A DNA stretch of 64,000 nt, taken from contig NZ_CAACUY010000027.1 of the NCBI RefSeq assembly GCF_900659615.1, forward strand, positions 1-64,000, given 5' to 3'. Origin of the DNA: Actinomadura fibrosa (lineage in GTDB: Bacteria > Actinomycetota > Actinomycetes > Streptosporangiales > Streptosporangiaceae). Made by a program: the position numbers and the translations under genes. Positions 41,919 through 50,571 of the stretch are shown piece by piece; the stretch's first letter is position 1; each line of letters begins with the position of its first letter. Below the pieces are notes generated by a model. That model did not search any database. It was given only the letters and a program-made list of their open reading frames with translations, and was not told where the DNA came from.

Positions 41919-44900
41919 CGCGGCGTCCCGGTCAGGTGGACGAGGTCGGCGAGGATCTCCGAGGCGATGACCGGGTCGAGATCGGCGGCGCCCACGGTGG
42001 TGCCGCCCCGCCAGAAGCCGTCGGGCCTGCTGAGCAGGCCGACGCGGTCGAGGGTCTGCTCCGGCGCCATGTCGGTGGCGGCGACGGAGATGCCCGGATC
42101 GAGGTCGATGACGACGTACCGGTCCGGGGCGACGCGCCGCGAGATCCAGGGCTCGACGCCCGCGTCCTGCGGGACGCCGCGCTCCCAGCCGCGCCGCTCC
42201 AGCCCGAGGACCCTGCCGACCGGGACCGTCGCGCCCTCGAACCGGGCGAGCCGCCCGCTCGCGCGCTCCTCGGCGGTGAGCTCGTGGACACCGCGTCCGA
42301 GCTGCGGGAACGGCTGGAGGATCTGGTAGTCGGCGAACAGCTCCGACCAGGCCGCGAGCGACGCGCCGAGGTCGACCGGATGCGCGACGCGGACGCTCGC
42401 CGAGTCCGGGAGGGTGAGGACGTCGTCGTCCGCGCCGGCGAAGGTGCGGTCCTCGGCGACGCGGAACGCCGCCGCCTTGCCGCCGCCGTCCTCGCCCTCG
42501 TCCTCGGTGGAGATCCACACCAGGCGGCGGACGATGTGGCCGACGAGCGGGTGCCCGGCGAGCAGGTCCCGGAACTCGGCCATGGACCAGCGGCGGCGCG
42601 TCACCATCGCCGTCTCCAGGCGGCGGACCTGGTCGGCGGCGACGGTGCGGACGTCCTTCTTGAGCGCCGAGAACGCCTTGTAGGCGGCGGGCGCGAGGTC
42701 GGGGTCGTCCTTGGCGCCGGGCTTCGGCAGGGCCTTGCGGCGCGTGCCGTCCTCGTCGGCGACGTGCGGCCTGAGCTGCTCGTCGAACCCGACCGTGAAG
42801 CGGCGCGGGCCGTAGTCGAGGACCATGCTCCCGTCCGCGTCCAGGCCGAGGTCGGGGACGAGCCGGTCGGCGAGCTGCTCGGCCGTCAGCCGCAGCCCGG
42901 CGGCGACCTCCGCCATCTTCTCCTGCGCCCGCTTCCGGAGCGCCTTGTACTTCACCCGCTGGGAGATCGCGTGCAGGTGCGTCAGCGCGACGCCGGTGCC
43001 GATCTCGGCGAGGACGTCCAGGCCGTTCACCGCCTTGGCATGGCCGCCCTCGCCGGGCCAGGCGCGGATCACCGGCGTGAGGCGGCGGACGGTCTCGTCG
43101 TCGCCGATCAGCCCGAGCTGCGTCAGCGCCCACCCGTCCTTGGGCGGCGCGCCGTGCGACTCCCAGCGGCGGAACACCGCCCAGCCAAACTCGGCGAGCG
43201 AGCCCGGGTCGCACACCTCGCGGACGGTGTCGAGGCCCGCATAGGCGTCGCCGGGCTTGGACAGCGCGAGCATCGTGAGGACGTGCTCCGCCGCCGCGTC
43301 CGGGAGGGCGTGCGTGCGGTCCCGCAGGAGGATCTGCGGGAGCGCGCGGGCGTCGGCCCAGTCACCGATCACGGGCATCTTGGCGGGCAGGACGTCCGCG
43401 GGGTCCGTCGCCAGCAGCGCCTTGATCGCCCGCGCCGCCGGTTCGCCGTGGACGCGGGCCGCCTCGACGACCGCCTCGGCGCCGTGCCGCGCGGCGATCA
43501 CGCGCAGCGCGGCCTCGGCGGCGCGCCGTCCGGCGCCCGCCTTGCCCGAGGCGGGCCCCAGCGCTGCGGGGACCAGCGCCGGGACGGCCGCCGTGCCGTG
43601 CCGGCCGAACCAGGCGCGGGCGGTCTTCCCCGCCTGCTTGAGCCGGACCAGCCAGTCGGCCATCGTGCTCGCGACCTCGTCGCCGAGGAACGGCATCAGG
43701 AGCACGCCCGCGTTGGCGGGATCGCGCCGGGCCGCGGCCAGGGCGGGGGCGAGCGCGTCCAGCTCGAACCGGGCGACGACCACCCGCATCCACTCGTCCA
43801 CGTCCCAGGTCTGGGGCGGCTCCCAGCCGTCCAGCAACGGCCGGACCAGCTCCTCCGGCCCCTCCACGAACAGCAGCGTGTGCATGTACGGGGGGAGATC
43901 GCCCGCCTTGAACCGCTCTACCTGGACCGGCCATTCCAGCCGCTCGACCCACCGCCACAGGTGGTGCAGATCGACCGTCCACGCGTCGCGCTCGCCCGGC
44001 TCCCAGACGATGCGCCGCGTCCCCGGCGGAGTCAGGCCCTTGACGACCACGGGCTTGGCCTTCGGGCGGGCGCGCGTCCACGGCGGCGCGGCGAACAGCG
44101 GCGGCAGCGACGCGGCCTCCGGATACCGTTCCGTCGCCTTCTGGACGGCCCGGATCGCGGCGCGCGACTCCTCCGGCAACTCCGGAAGCACCTCCTCGAC
44201 GAGCCCCGGATGGGCGAGAAGGTGCGCCGACAACGTCTCCCTCACCGCGGGGACGTCCGCCGCGCGGGCGAGCAGCCGCAGGGCCTGCCTCGGGAACCTC
44301 TTCGCCGCGCGGCTCACGGCGGCCTGCACATGCGGGCGGCCGATCCGATCGACGAGCGCCTGGAACGCCTCGTCGGCGGGTAGCCGCGCGAGGACGTCCA
44401 GCAGCGTCCGCGTCATCGCGACGTCGATGTAGCGCTCGTCGGCGGCCGCGGCCAGCAGCGGCGCCGCGGCCGCCGGGCCGATGCCCTCGACCAGGGTGGT
44501 GAAGACGCTCAGGCTGTGCTCGTCATGGCTGAGCGCCAGCCGGTGCGTCCGCGGCTGGTCCGGCTGTCCGAGGGAGCAGAACACCATCCAGCGCACCAGC
44601 GACTCGTCCACGGAGAGGGACGGCGCGGCGGCGCAGACGTCGTCGACCCAGTCCTCCCGGGTCGGGACCAGGTACGACACGACGACCTTCCGGAGGCGCG
44701 TGCCGCGGTGGTCCGCCAACCTCGCGACCGCCTCGGCGTACACGCCGTCGTCCGCCGCGGCGAGGAGCCCGCGCACGTGCCGGGCGGCCTCCTCCTGGTG
44801 CCACCAGCCGCCGATGTAGTCGCGGGGCCTGCGGTCCCTGACGCCCCGCCAGGTGCGGGCGCCGCCGGAGCTGGTGTAGTCGGTGGTGACCTCGCAGAGC

Positions 44901-45286
44901 TCCGCGTAGGCGCAGGCGGCGAACGGCAGGCCGTGCTCGGCGGTCCAGGCGTCCGGGAACGGGTCCCTGTCGTCGAACCGGAGGAAGCCCTGCGTGGAGT
45001 ACGTCAGGTGAGCGATCACCGCCGCGCCGACGGGGTCCGGTTCGCCGCGCAGGTACGCGCGGGCGCACTCGGCCAGGCCCGGATCCGTGCCGGGGAGCGC
45101 GAGAACGTCCTCGATCTCCGGACGGGCCGCGTCCAGGAGCGACCGCACCTTCTCCGCGGCGTCCTTGTCGGGGCGCACCTCCGGCCGCGGCCCCAGACGG
45201 TCGCGGCGGGGGTGCCGCTCGCGCAGCCACGCTTCGGGGAGATCTAAGGCGTTCTCGTCGGGCGGCGGGAAGGCGGGTGCGCTCAT
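41915..45286 (-). CDS. DUF4132 protein, long form (paralogue L, first gene of the second operon)
   Basis: 1123 residues from ATG 45286. It has the N-terminal module (LPEAWLRERHPRRDRLGPRP; YLVPTREDWVDD; KRFPRQALRLLARAAD), the linker LPPLFAAPPWTRARPKAKP where the short forms start, and the core from about residue 804 (DRLVPDLGLDADGSMVLDYG; LKKDVRTVAADQVRRLETAM; FADYQILQPFPQLGRGVH; DRYVVIDLDPGISVA). An RecA-NDp-like promoter lies 8 nt upstream, identical in spacing to that of paralogue B. The frame runs on to 46588 as a shadow of the flavoprotein gene. Confidence 0.9.
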   Translation of the reverse strand: MSAPAFPPPDENALDLPEAWLRERHPRRDRLGPRPEVRPDKDAAEKVRSLLDAARPEIEDVLALPGTDPGLAECARAYLRGEPDPVGAAVIAHLTYSTQGFLRFDDRDPFPDAWTAEHGLPFAACAYAELCEVTTDYTSSGGARTWRGVRDRRPRDYIGGWWHQEEAARHVRGLLAAADDGVYAEAVARLADHRGTRLRKVVVSYLVPTREDWVDDVCAAAPSLSVDESLVRWMVFCSLGQPDQPRTHRLALSHDEHSLSVFTTLVEGIGPAAAAPLLAAAADERYIDVAMTRTLLDVLARLPADEAFQALVDRIGRPHVQAAVSRAAKRFPRQALRLLARAADVPAVRETLSAHLLAHPGLVEEVLPELPEESRAAIRAVQKATERYPEAASLPPLFAAPPWTRARPKAKPVVVKGLTPPGTRRIVWEPGERDAWTVDLHHLWRWVERLEWPVQVERFKAGDLPPYMHTLLFVEGPEELVRPLLDGWEPPQTWDVDEWMRVVVARFELDALAPALAAARRDPANAGVLLMPFLGDEVASTMADWLVRLKQAGKTARAWFGRHGTAAVPALVPAALGPASGKAGAGRRAAEAALRVIAARHGAEAVVEAARVHGEPAARAIKALLATDPADVLPAKMPVIGDWADARALPQILLRDRTHALPDAAAEHVLTMLALSKPGDAYAGLDTVREVCDPGSLAEFGWAVFRRWESHGAPPKDGWALTQLGLIGDDETVRRLTPVIRAWPGEGGHAKAVNGLDVLAEIGTGVALTHLHAISQRVKYKALRKRAQEKMAEVAAGLRLTAEQLADRLVPDLGLDADGSMVLDYGPRRFTVGFDEQLRPHVADEDGTRRKALPKPGAKDDPDLAPAAYKAFSALKKDVRTVAADQVRRLETAMVTRRRWSMAEFRDLLAGHPLVGHIVRRLVWISTEDEGEDGGGKAAAFRVAEDRTFAGADDDVLTLPDSASVRVAHPVDLGASLAAWSELFADYQILQPFPQLGRGVHELTAEERASGRLARFEGATVPVGRVLGLERRGWERGVPQDAGVEPWISRRVAPDRYVVIDLDPGISVAATDMAPEQTLDRVGLLSRPDGFWRGGTTVGAADLDPVIASEILADLVHLTGTPR

Positions 45287-45294
45287 GCCGCCAC

Positions 45295-45317
45295 ACCGTA
45301 GGGGAGATCTCCGACAA
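45295..45317 (-). promoter_or_regulatory. RecA-NDp/PafBC-like promoter of the L-K-J operon
   Basis: Read on the minus strand: TTGTCGGAG, 8 bp, TACGGT, 8 nt, ATG. Matches TTGTCRGTG-N8-TAnnnT in all but one defined base. With the 26772-26794 promoter it shares GGTTTGTCGG, the 10-bp gap and the 8-nt distance to the ATG exactly, although the bases between are different, as expected for selected elements rather than simple copying. Confidence 0.65.
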
Positions 45318-45342
45318 ACCGACCGGGAACGGCGAAGGCCGG

Positions 45343-46728
45343 TCAGGAACCCTTGCGGACGTCCCGTTCGACGAGGTCGGCGGCCTTGCGGGCGGCGACG
45401 AGGATCGGGTCCCACACGGGCGCGTAGGGCGGGGCGTAGCCGAGGTCGAGCCCCGTCATCTCCTCGACCGTCATGCCGTTCCACAGCGCGATGGCCAGGC
45501 CGTCGATGCGCTTGGCGGCGTTCTCCTCGCCGACGATCTGCCCGCCGAGCAGGCGGCCGGAGCGGCGCTCGGCGATCAGCTTCGTCTTCATCGTGACGGC
45601 GCCCGGGTAGTACCCGGCGCGGGTCGTGGACTCGATCAGCGCGGTCACCGTCGAGAACCCGGCGGCGGCGGCCTCCCGCTCGTTCAGGCCGGTGCGCGCG
45701 ACCTCGTACTGGCAGATCTTGGAGACCGCGGTGCCGATCACGCCGGGGAACGTCGCGTACCCGCCGCCGATGTTGATCCCCGCGATCCGGCCCTGCTTGT
45801 TGGCGTGCGTGCCGAGCGCGATCGCGACGGGCGCGCCCGACACGAGGTGCCGGCTCTCGACGCAGTCGCCCGCCGCCCAGACGCCCTCGGCGCGGGTCCG
45901 CATCCGCCGGTCGGTGACGATGCCGCCGGTCGGGCCGACCTCGATCCCCGCCGCGCGGGCCAGGTCGGACGCGGGCCGCACCCCGAGCCCGAGGACGACC
46001 AGGTCGGCGGGCAGCACCGACTCCCGCGTGCGGACGGCGGTCACGTGCCCGGACTCGGTGTCGAAGCCCTCGACGGGCTCGCCCAGGTGCAGCTCGACGC
46101 CGATGCCGCGCATCGCGTCGGCGACCAGCGCGCCCATGTCCGGGTCGAGGGTGCCCATCGGCTGCTCGGCGGCGTCCACGAGGGCCACCTCCAGGCCCCG
46201 CGACACCAGCGCCTCGGCCATCTCCAGCCCGATGTAGCCGCCGCCGACGACGACCGCCCGGCGCGGCCCGTCCTCGTCCAGGACGCGGCGGAGGCGGATG
46301 CCGTCCTCCAGCACCTGCACGCCGTGGACGCCCTCCGCGTCCGCCCCGGGCAGCTTGGGACGCGCGGGCACCGCACCGGTCGCGATCACAAGCTGGTCGT
46401 AGGGCTCCCATGCCTCGCCGCCCCCGTCCAGGTCGCGGACGCGGACCCGGCCGCCGTCGAGGTCGATCTCCGTCGCCTCGCGTCGGAGCCGCAGGTCGAT
46501 GTCGTTGTCGCGGAACTCGGCGGGCGTCCGCGCGATCAGCTGGTCGGCGTCCTCGACCGCGCCGCCCACCAGGTACGGGATGCCGCACGCCGAGTAGGAC
46601 GCGTAGCGGCCCCGCTCCAGGACGGTGATCGCCAGATCGTCCGCCCCGCGCCGCCGGCGCGCCTGCGACGCCGCGCTCATCCCCGCCGCGTCGCCTCCGA
46701 TGACGAGCAGCCGCTCGGGTCCGGCCAT
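45343..46728 (-). CDS. FAD-dependent pyridine nucleotide-disulfide oxidoreductase, CoA-disulfide reductase/NADH oxidase type
   Basis: 461 residues. N-terminal FAD motif VIGGDAAGMSAASQARR, redox-active cysteine in YSACGIPYLVGG, ATGAVPARP, second dinucleotide motif VVVGGGYIGLEMAEAL (NAD(P)H), and GVWAAGDCVE (FAD ribityl contact). The single Cys in SACGIPY is that of CoA-disulfide reductases, NADH oxidases and persulfide reductases. ATG 46728 is preferred, with GGGAGG upstream, over GTG 46737. It likely maintains low-molecular-weight thiols or oxidises NADH. Confidence 0.9.
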   Translation of the reverse strand: MAGPERLLVIGGDAAGMSAASQARRRRGADDLAITVLERGRYASYSACGIPYLVGGAVEDADQLIARTPAEFRDNDIDLRLRREATEIDLDGGRVRVRDLDGGGEAWEPYDQLVIATGAVPARPKLPGADAEGVHGVQVLEDGIRLRRVLDEDGPRRAVVVGGGYIGLEMAEALVSRGLEVALVDAAEQPMGTLDPDMGALVADAMRGIGVELHLGEPVEGFDTESGHVTAVRTRESVLPADLVVLGLGVRPASDLARAAGIEVGPTGGIVTDRRMRTRAEGVWAAGDCVESRHLVSGAPVAIALGTHANKQGRIAGINIGGGYATFPGVIGTAVSKICQYEVARTGLNEREAAAAGFSTVTALIESTTRAGYYPGAVTMKTKLIAERRSGRLLGGQIVGEENAAKRIDGLAIALWNGMTVEEMTGLDLGYAPPYAPVWDPILVAARKAADLVERDVRKGS

Positions 46729-46747
46729 CCCCCCCACCTCCCGATGA

Positions 46748-47899
46748 TCACTCCTGCGGTGCGGCGAGCGTAGCGCGGGCCCGGAGGCCGTAGATCCTGC
46801 GGGCGTTGCCGGACGCGACGAGGGCGGCGACGCGGCGGGCGTCCGCGGGCGTCCAGGCGCCGTCGTCGGCGCCCCCGGCGAGCATCCCGGCGAGGCCCCG
46901 GCGGAACAGCAGCGCGCCGAGGTGGTAGAACTCGGCCAGGCCGAACGCGTCGGAGGAGTACAGCACCTTCCCGAACGGCGCCAGCTCCAGCAGCTCGGCG
47001 ATCAGCGCCGGGGCGCGGTGGCCGAGGTTGTGGGTGGCGAGCCCGGCGTCCACGTACACGTTCGGGAGCACCTGCGCGAGGTAGCCCGCGTGCCGGTGGA
47101 ACGGATAGTTGTGCAGCAGCATCGCGGGCGTCCCGGCGGCGTCCATCGCCCGCAGCAGCTCGATGAGCAGGAGCGGGTCGCCGCGCCGCAGGTCGGCGTC
47201 CACGTCCCCGAGCCCGACGTGGAACTGCACCGGCAGTCCCGCGTCCACCGCGCACCAGACGAGGAACCGGTGCAGGACCTCGTCGCAGACGCGCGGCGCC
47301 GAGGTCGCCGCCGCGCGCAGCAGTCGTCCCGCCGCGGCGGCCACCTCCGCGTCGCGCGGGCGCTCGCCCGACAGCTCCAGCCCCGCGCGGTACGCGGCGA
47401 TGGACTTCGCGCCCACGGCGGTCGCGGCCCGCTCGGCGACCCTGGCGCGCACCTCGTCCGCGAACCCCTCGGCGGACACACCGGACGAGGCGGCGTCCTC
47501 CGCCACCCGCTCCAGCCGGACGATCTCGTACGCCTCCGCCCCCGCGAGCCGTCCGAGCTCGGGCGGATCGAGGATCGCGCTCGGCGTGTAGCCGGTGTCC
47601 ACGCAGAGGACGTCCAGGCCGGCGGCCTCCAGGAACCGGCGGTTCACCTCGGCCGCGCCCAGCTCGGCGCGCCGGGCCAGGTAGTCGTCCGGCTCCGCGT
47701 GCGCGTCCAGGCCGAGGACGGGCGGGCACCACCGCCGCAGCGCGAAGCCGACCTGCGAGTCGAACGGGCTCGTCCCCGGCGGCCCGCCCGTCTCCGCCTC
47801 GGTCAGCAGCGCCTCGAACGCCGGACGGTCGAGATCGCGGTCCAGCACGCCGTGGCAGTGGTGGTCGGCCAGCGGCAGCGACTCCAGCCATTCGAGCAC
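46748..47899 (-). CDS. Amidohydrolase-family protein, FluG N-terminal-domain type
   Basis: 383 residues from GTG 47899 (LEWLESLPLADHHCHG). The HxH metal motif DHHCHG lies at residues 12-17; later HVGLGDVDADL, LLHNYPFHRH and LYSSDAFG give the other conserved positions of the amidohydrolase TIM barrel. In fungi FluG fuses this domain to a glutamine-synthetase-like domain; in actinobacteria they are separate neighbours, as here with the divergent GS-like gene. The reaction is not established; gamma-glutamyl amide or ethanolamine-type substrates have been suggested for relatives. Confidence 0.85.
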   Translation of the reverse strand: MLEWLESLPLADHHCHGVLDRDLDRPAFEALLTEAETGGPPGTSPFDSQVGFALRRWCPPVLGLDAHAEPDDYLARRAELGAAEVNRRFLEAAGLDVLCVDTGYTPSAILDPPELGRLAGAEAYEIVRLERVAEDAASSGVSAEGFADEVRARVAERAATAVGAKSIAAYRAGLELSGERPRDAEVAAAAGRLLRAAATSAPRVCDEVLHRFLVWCAVDAGLPVQFHVGLGDVDADLRRGDPLLLIELLRAMDAAGTPAMLLHNYPFHRHAGYLAQVLPNVYVDAGLATHNLGHRAPALIAELLELAPFGKVLYSSDAFGLAEFYHLGALLFRRGLAGMLAGGADDGAWTPADARRVAALVASGNARRIYGLRARATLAAPQE

Positions 47900-48030
47900 G
47901 ACACCCGTCCCTTCCCTTCCCTGAAACGCCCGGTCGTTCTCCCTACGATCCTGTAGTGCCCCCCACCGCACGCCGCGCCACACCGCGCGCCCGCCGTCCG
48001 ACGCCGTCACCTCCGGTCAGGAGCACCCAC

Positions 48031-49542
48031 ATGGAAGATTCCGGACATCCCGCCGTCCTCGACGGGCCCGCCCGCGCCAGGCTCGGCGCCCGGGCCGCCG
48101 AGGCCGCCCGCCGGCTCGCCGGCGAGGACATCGTCGCGGTCGCGCTCACCTGGGTGGACGTCAGCGGCATCACGCGGACGAAGACCGTCCCGGTGAGCCG
48201 GCTGGAGCACGCCGCCGCGTGGGGCGTCGGCATGTCCCCGGTGTTCGACGTCTTCCTCCTGGACGACTCCATCGTCTCCGGCCGGTACGTGGGCGGCCCC
48301 ACCGGCGACCTGCGGCTCCACCCCGCGCTGGACCGGCTCGTCCCCATGGCTGCATTGCCCGGCTGGGCCCACGCGCCCGCCACCCGGTACGCGCAGGACG
48401 GCACCGTCCACCCCCTGGACGCGCGGGCGCTCCTCACCCGGGAGGCGGCGCGGCTCGCGGCGGACGGCCGGTCCGTGCGGGCCGCGTTCGAGATCGAGTG
48501 GGCGGTGTCGGAGAGCGGCGGCGACGACTTCTCCCCCGCCTGCCACGGCCCCGCGTACGGGATGACGCGGATCAGCGAACTGTCCGGCTACCTGCGGGAC
48601 CTGCTGAAGGCCCTCGCCGCGTCGGGCGTCGCCGTCGAGCAGCTCCACCCCGAGTACGCCGCCGGCCAGTACGAGATCTCGGTCGCCGCCGAGGACCCGG
48701 TCGGTGCCGCCGACACCGCCGTCCTGGTCAGGGAGACGATCCGGGCCGTGTCGATGGCGCACGACATGGTCGCCTCGTTCTCCCCGAAGGTCGAGGCGGA
48801 CACGGTCGGCAACGGCGCCCACGTCCACCTAAGCCTGTGGCAGGACGGCACCGAAGCCCACGGAGGCTCGGAGGGCCTCGTCGGCGCGGAGGGACGCGCG
48901 GGCGGGGAGGGGCGTGCCGGCAGGGAGAGCCTTTTCGCCGCGGGTGGGCGGGGGCCGGTCAACGCGATGGCGGGGGGTGACGGCGCGGCCGGGATGACGG
49001 CCGCCGGGGAGGCGTTCGCGGCCGGGATCCTGGAGCGCCTTCCCGCGCTCCTCGCCGTGGGCGCGCCGGCGGTCGCGAGCTACCTGCGGCTCGTCCCGTC
49101 CCACTGGGCGGGCGCGTTCGCCTGCTGGGGACCGGAGAACCGCGAGGCGGCGCTGCGGTTCATCACCGGCGCCGAGGGCGAGCGCGCGGGCGCGGCGAAC
49201 CTGGAGGTCAAGTGCTTCGACGGCGCCGCGAACCCCTACCTGGCGCTGGCCGCGCTCCTCGCGGCGGGACGGCACGGGATCGGCGCGGAGCTGACGCTTC
49301 CCGAGCCGATCGGCGTCGACCCCGGCCTGCTGTCCCCGGACGAGCGCGCGGCCCGCGGCATCGAGCCGCTGCCGTCGTCGCTGGCGGACGCGGTGGCGGC
49401 GTTCGAGGCGGACACCGTCCTGCGGGAGGCGCTCGGCGAGGCCGCGGCCGACACGGTCGCGACGGTCCGCCGCGGCGAGATCGCGCTGCTGGACGGGGCG
49501 ACGCCGCAGGAGGTGGCCGCCGTGACCCGCTGGCGGCACTGA
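48031..49542 (+). CDS. Glutamine-synthetase-family protein (GlnA4/FluG C-terminal type)
   Basis: 503 residues. GS beta-grasp and catalytic domains are recognisable: TWVDVSGITRTKTVP, FEIEWAVSE, EYAAGQYEISV, FSPKVEADTVGNGAHVHLSL (the conserved GNGxHxH), SHWAGAFACWGPENREAALR, and the NLEVKCFDGAANPYLALA glutamate loop. It belongs to the GlnA3/GlnA4 group that gamma-glutamylates polyamines, ethanolamine or similar amines rather than making glutamine. A Gly/Glu/Arg-rich insert follows HVHLSLWQDG. ATG 48031 has AGGAG upstream. Paired with the divergent amidohydrolase. Confidence 0.88.
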   Translation: MEDSGHPAVLDGPARARLGARAAEAARRLAGEDIVAVALTWVDVSGITRTKTVPVSRLEHAAAWGVGMSPVFDVFLLDDSIVSGRYVGGPTGDLRLHPALDRLVPMAALPGWAHAPATRYAQDGTVHPLDARALLTREAARLAADGRSVRAAFEIEWAVSESGGDDFSPACHGPAYGMTRISELSGYLRDLLKALAASGVAVEQLHPEYAAGQYEISVAAEDPVGAADTAVLVRETIRAVSMAHDMVASFSPKVEADTVGNGAHVHLSLWQDGTEAHGGSEGLVGAEGRAGGEGRAGRESLFAAGGRGPVNAMAGGDGAAGMTAAGEAFAAGILERLPALLAVGAPAVASYLRLVPSHWAGAFACWGPENREAALRFITGAEGERAGAANLEVKCFDGAANPYLALAALLAAGRHGIGAELTLPEPIGVDPGLLSPDERAARGIEPLPSSLADAVAAFEADTVLREALGEAAADTVATVRRGEIALLDGATPQEVAAVTRWRH

Positions 49543-49552
49543 CCGGGCCCCG

Positions 49553-49741
49553 TCAGGATGAGGCGGGAGGCGCGTCCCCCTGGCAGGCGATCACGGTGCC
49601 GGCGTCGAACGGCTGCACGCGCACCTGCATCTCGCCGCAGGCGCAGCGGGTGTAGGTCACCACGCCCTCCGACGTCAGATGCCGGGAGAGCACCTCGTAC
49701 ACCTCGGTCTGGGGCCAGCCGCAGCGCGGGCATTCCTCCAC
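49553..49741 (-). CDS. Small zinc-ribbon-like protein
   Basis: 62 residues from GTG 49741. CPRCGW near the N-terminus and TRCACGEMQVRV give a CxxC...CxC pattern suited to one zinc ion; the remainder is beta-rich. Such small proteins recur in actinomycetes without known function. Preceded by GAGGA. Lies head-to-head with the CGNR gene. Confidence 0.65.
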   Translation of the reverse strand: MEECPRCGWPQTEVYEVLSRHLTSEGVVTYTRCACGEMQVRVQPFDAGTVIACQGDAPPASS

Positions 49742-49770
49742 CGTCGCGTCCTCACGGATTATGATGCTCT

Positions 49771-49790
49771 GTAAGGCTTAAAACTAAGAT
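49771..49790. promoter_or_regulatory. AT-rich inverted repeats between the zinc-ribbon and CGNR genes
   Basis: TAAG-G-CTTA (49772-49780) and CTTA-AAAC-TAAG (49777-49788) overlap in a rare A/T-rich patch in the 87-bp divergent spacer. Probable operator or promoter element for one or both genes. Confidence 0.4.
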
Positions 49791-49828
49791 GTCGGATACA
49801 GCATGGCACGGAGGCGGGAGCCGGGGCA

Positions 49829-50362
49829 ATGCGGATCACTGGGTACAGGAGCCACGGGGTGGCCGCGGCCGTCGCGCTCGTCAACGCCGTGACCAGCACG
49901 GGCGGTGATGACTCCGACGGCGCGCTGCGCGCCCTCCTGCGCGACAACGAGTTCTTCTGGCAGCAGTTCGACACCCGCGACGCCGACGACTTCCGCCGCT
50001 GGGGGCGGACGCTCCGCCCGTTCTTCGAGGCGTCCGGCGTCGAGGAGGCGATGGCGCTGCTGAACGGGCTGATGCTGGCCGTGCCGATGCACCCGCACCT
50101 GTCCGACCACGAGCCGCACGGGCTGCACATCCACTACGCGCCGCCGTCGTCCCGGCTGCCGGACCGCTTCCGCGCCACCACGCTGATGAACCTCGCCGAG
50201 CTGGTCGTCGAGCACGGCCTCACCCGGACGGGCGTCTGCGCCGCGGACGGCTGCGACCGCGTCTACGCCGACACCTCGCGCGCGGGCCGCCGCCGCTTCT
50301 GCTCCGAGACGTGCGCCAACCGGACCAACGTCGCCGCCTTCCGCGCCCGCCACCGCACCTGA
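49829..50362 (+). CDS. CGNR zinc-finger protein (ABATE-type regulator)
   Basis: 177 residues. N-terminal ABATE-like ligand domain (AAAVALVNAVTS...LRALLRDNEFFW), C-terminal CGNR zinc finger: CAADGCDRVYADTS ... RRRFCSETCANRTNV (here CANR replaces CGNR). Family members are putative transcription regulators with a stress- or ligand-sensing N-domain. No neighbour indicates its target. Confidence 0.85.
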   Translation: MRITGYRSHGVAAAVALVNAVTSTGGDDSDGALRALLRDNEFFWQQFDTRDADDFRRWGRTLRPFFEASGVEEAMALLNGLMLAVPMHPHLSDHEPHGLHIHYAPPSSRLPDRFRATTLMNLAELVVEHGLTRTGVCAADGCDRVYADTSRAGRRRFCSETCANRTNVAAFRARHRT

Positions 50363-50571
50363 CCCGGTGGCGGGTGGGTGAGGCCGGGATCACGTGGTTT
50401 TGCCGCAGATTTGCGCGGACGCGGGAAGATGGTGGGCGCGAATCCTATTGAGTGAAGAGTGTCCGCCCGGTACGCCCGGCAACGCGAACACCGTCCCGGA
50501 CCGCCGCCCGCGGCCGGGGCGTGACCCGTACCGCGACGAGAGACCTCTACGCACCATTGACTGTACGCACC

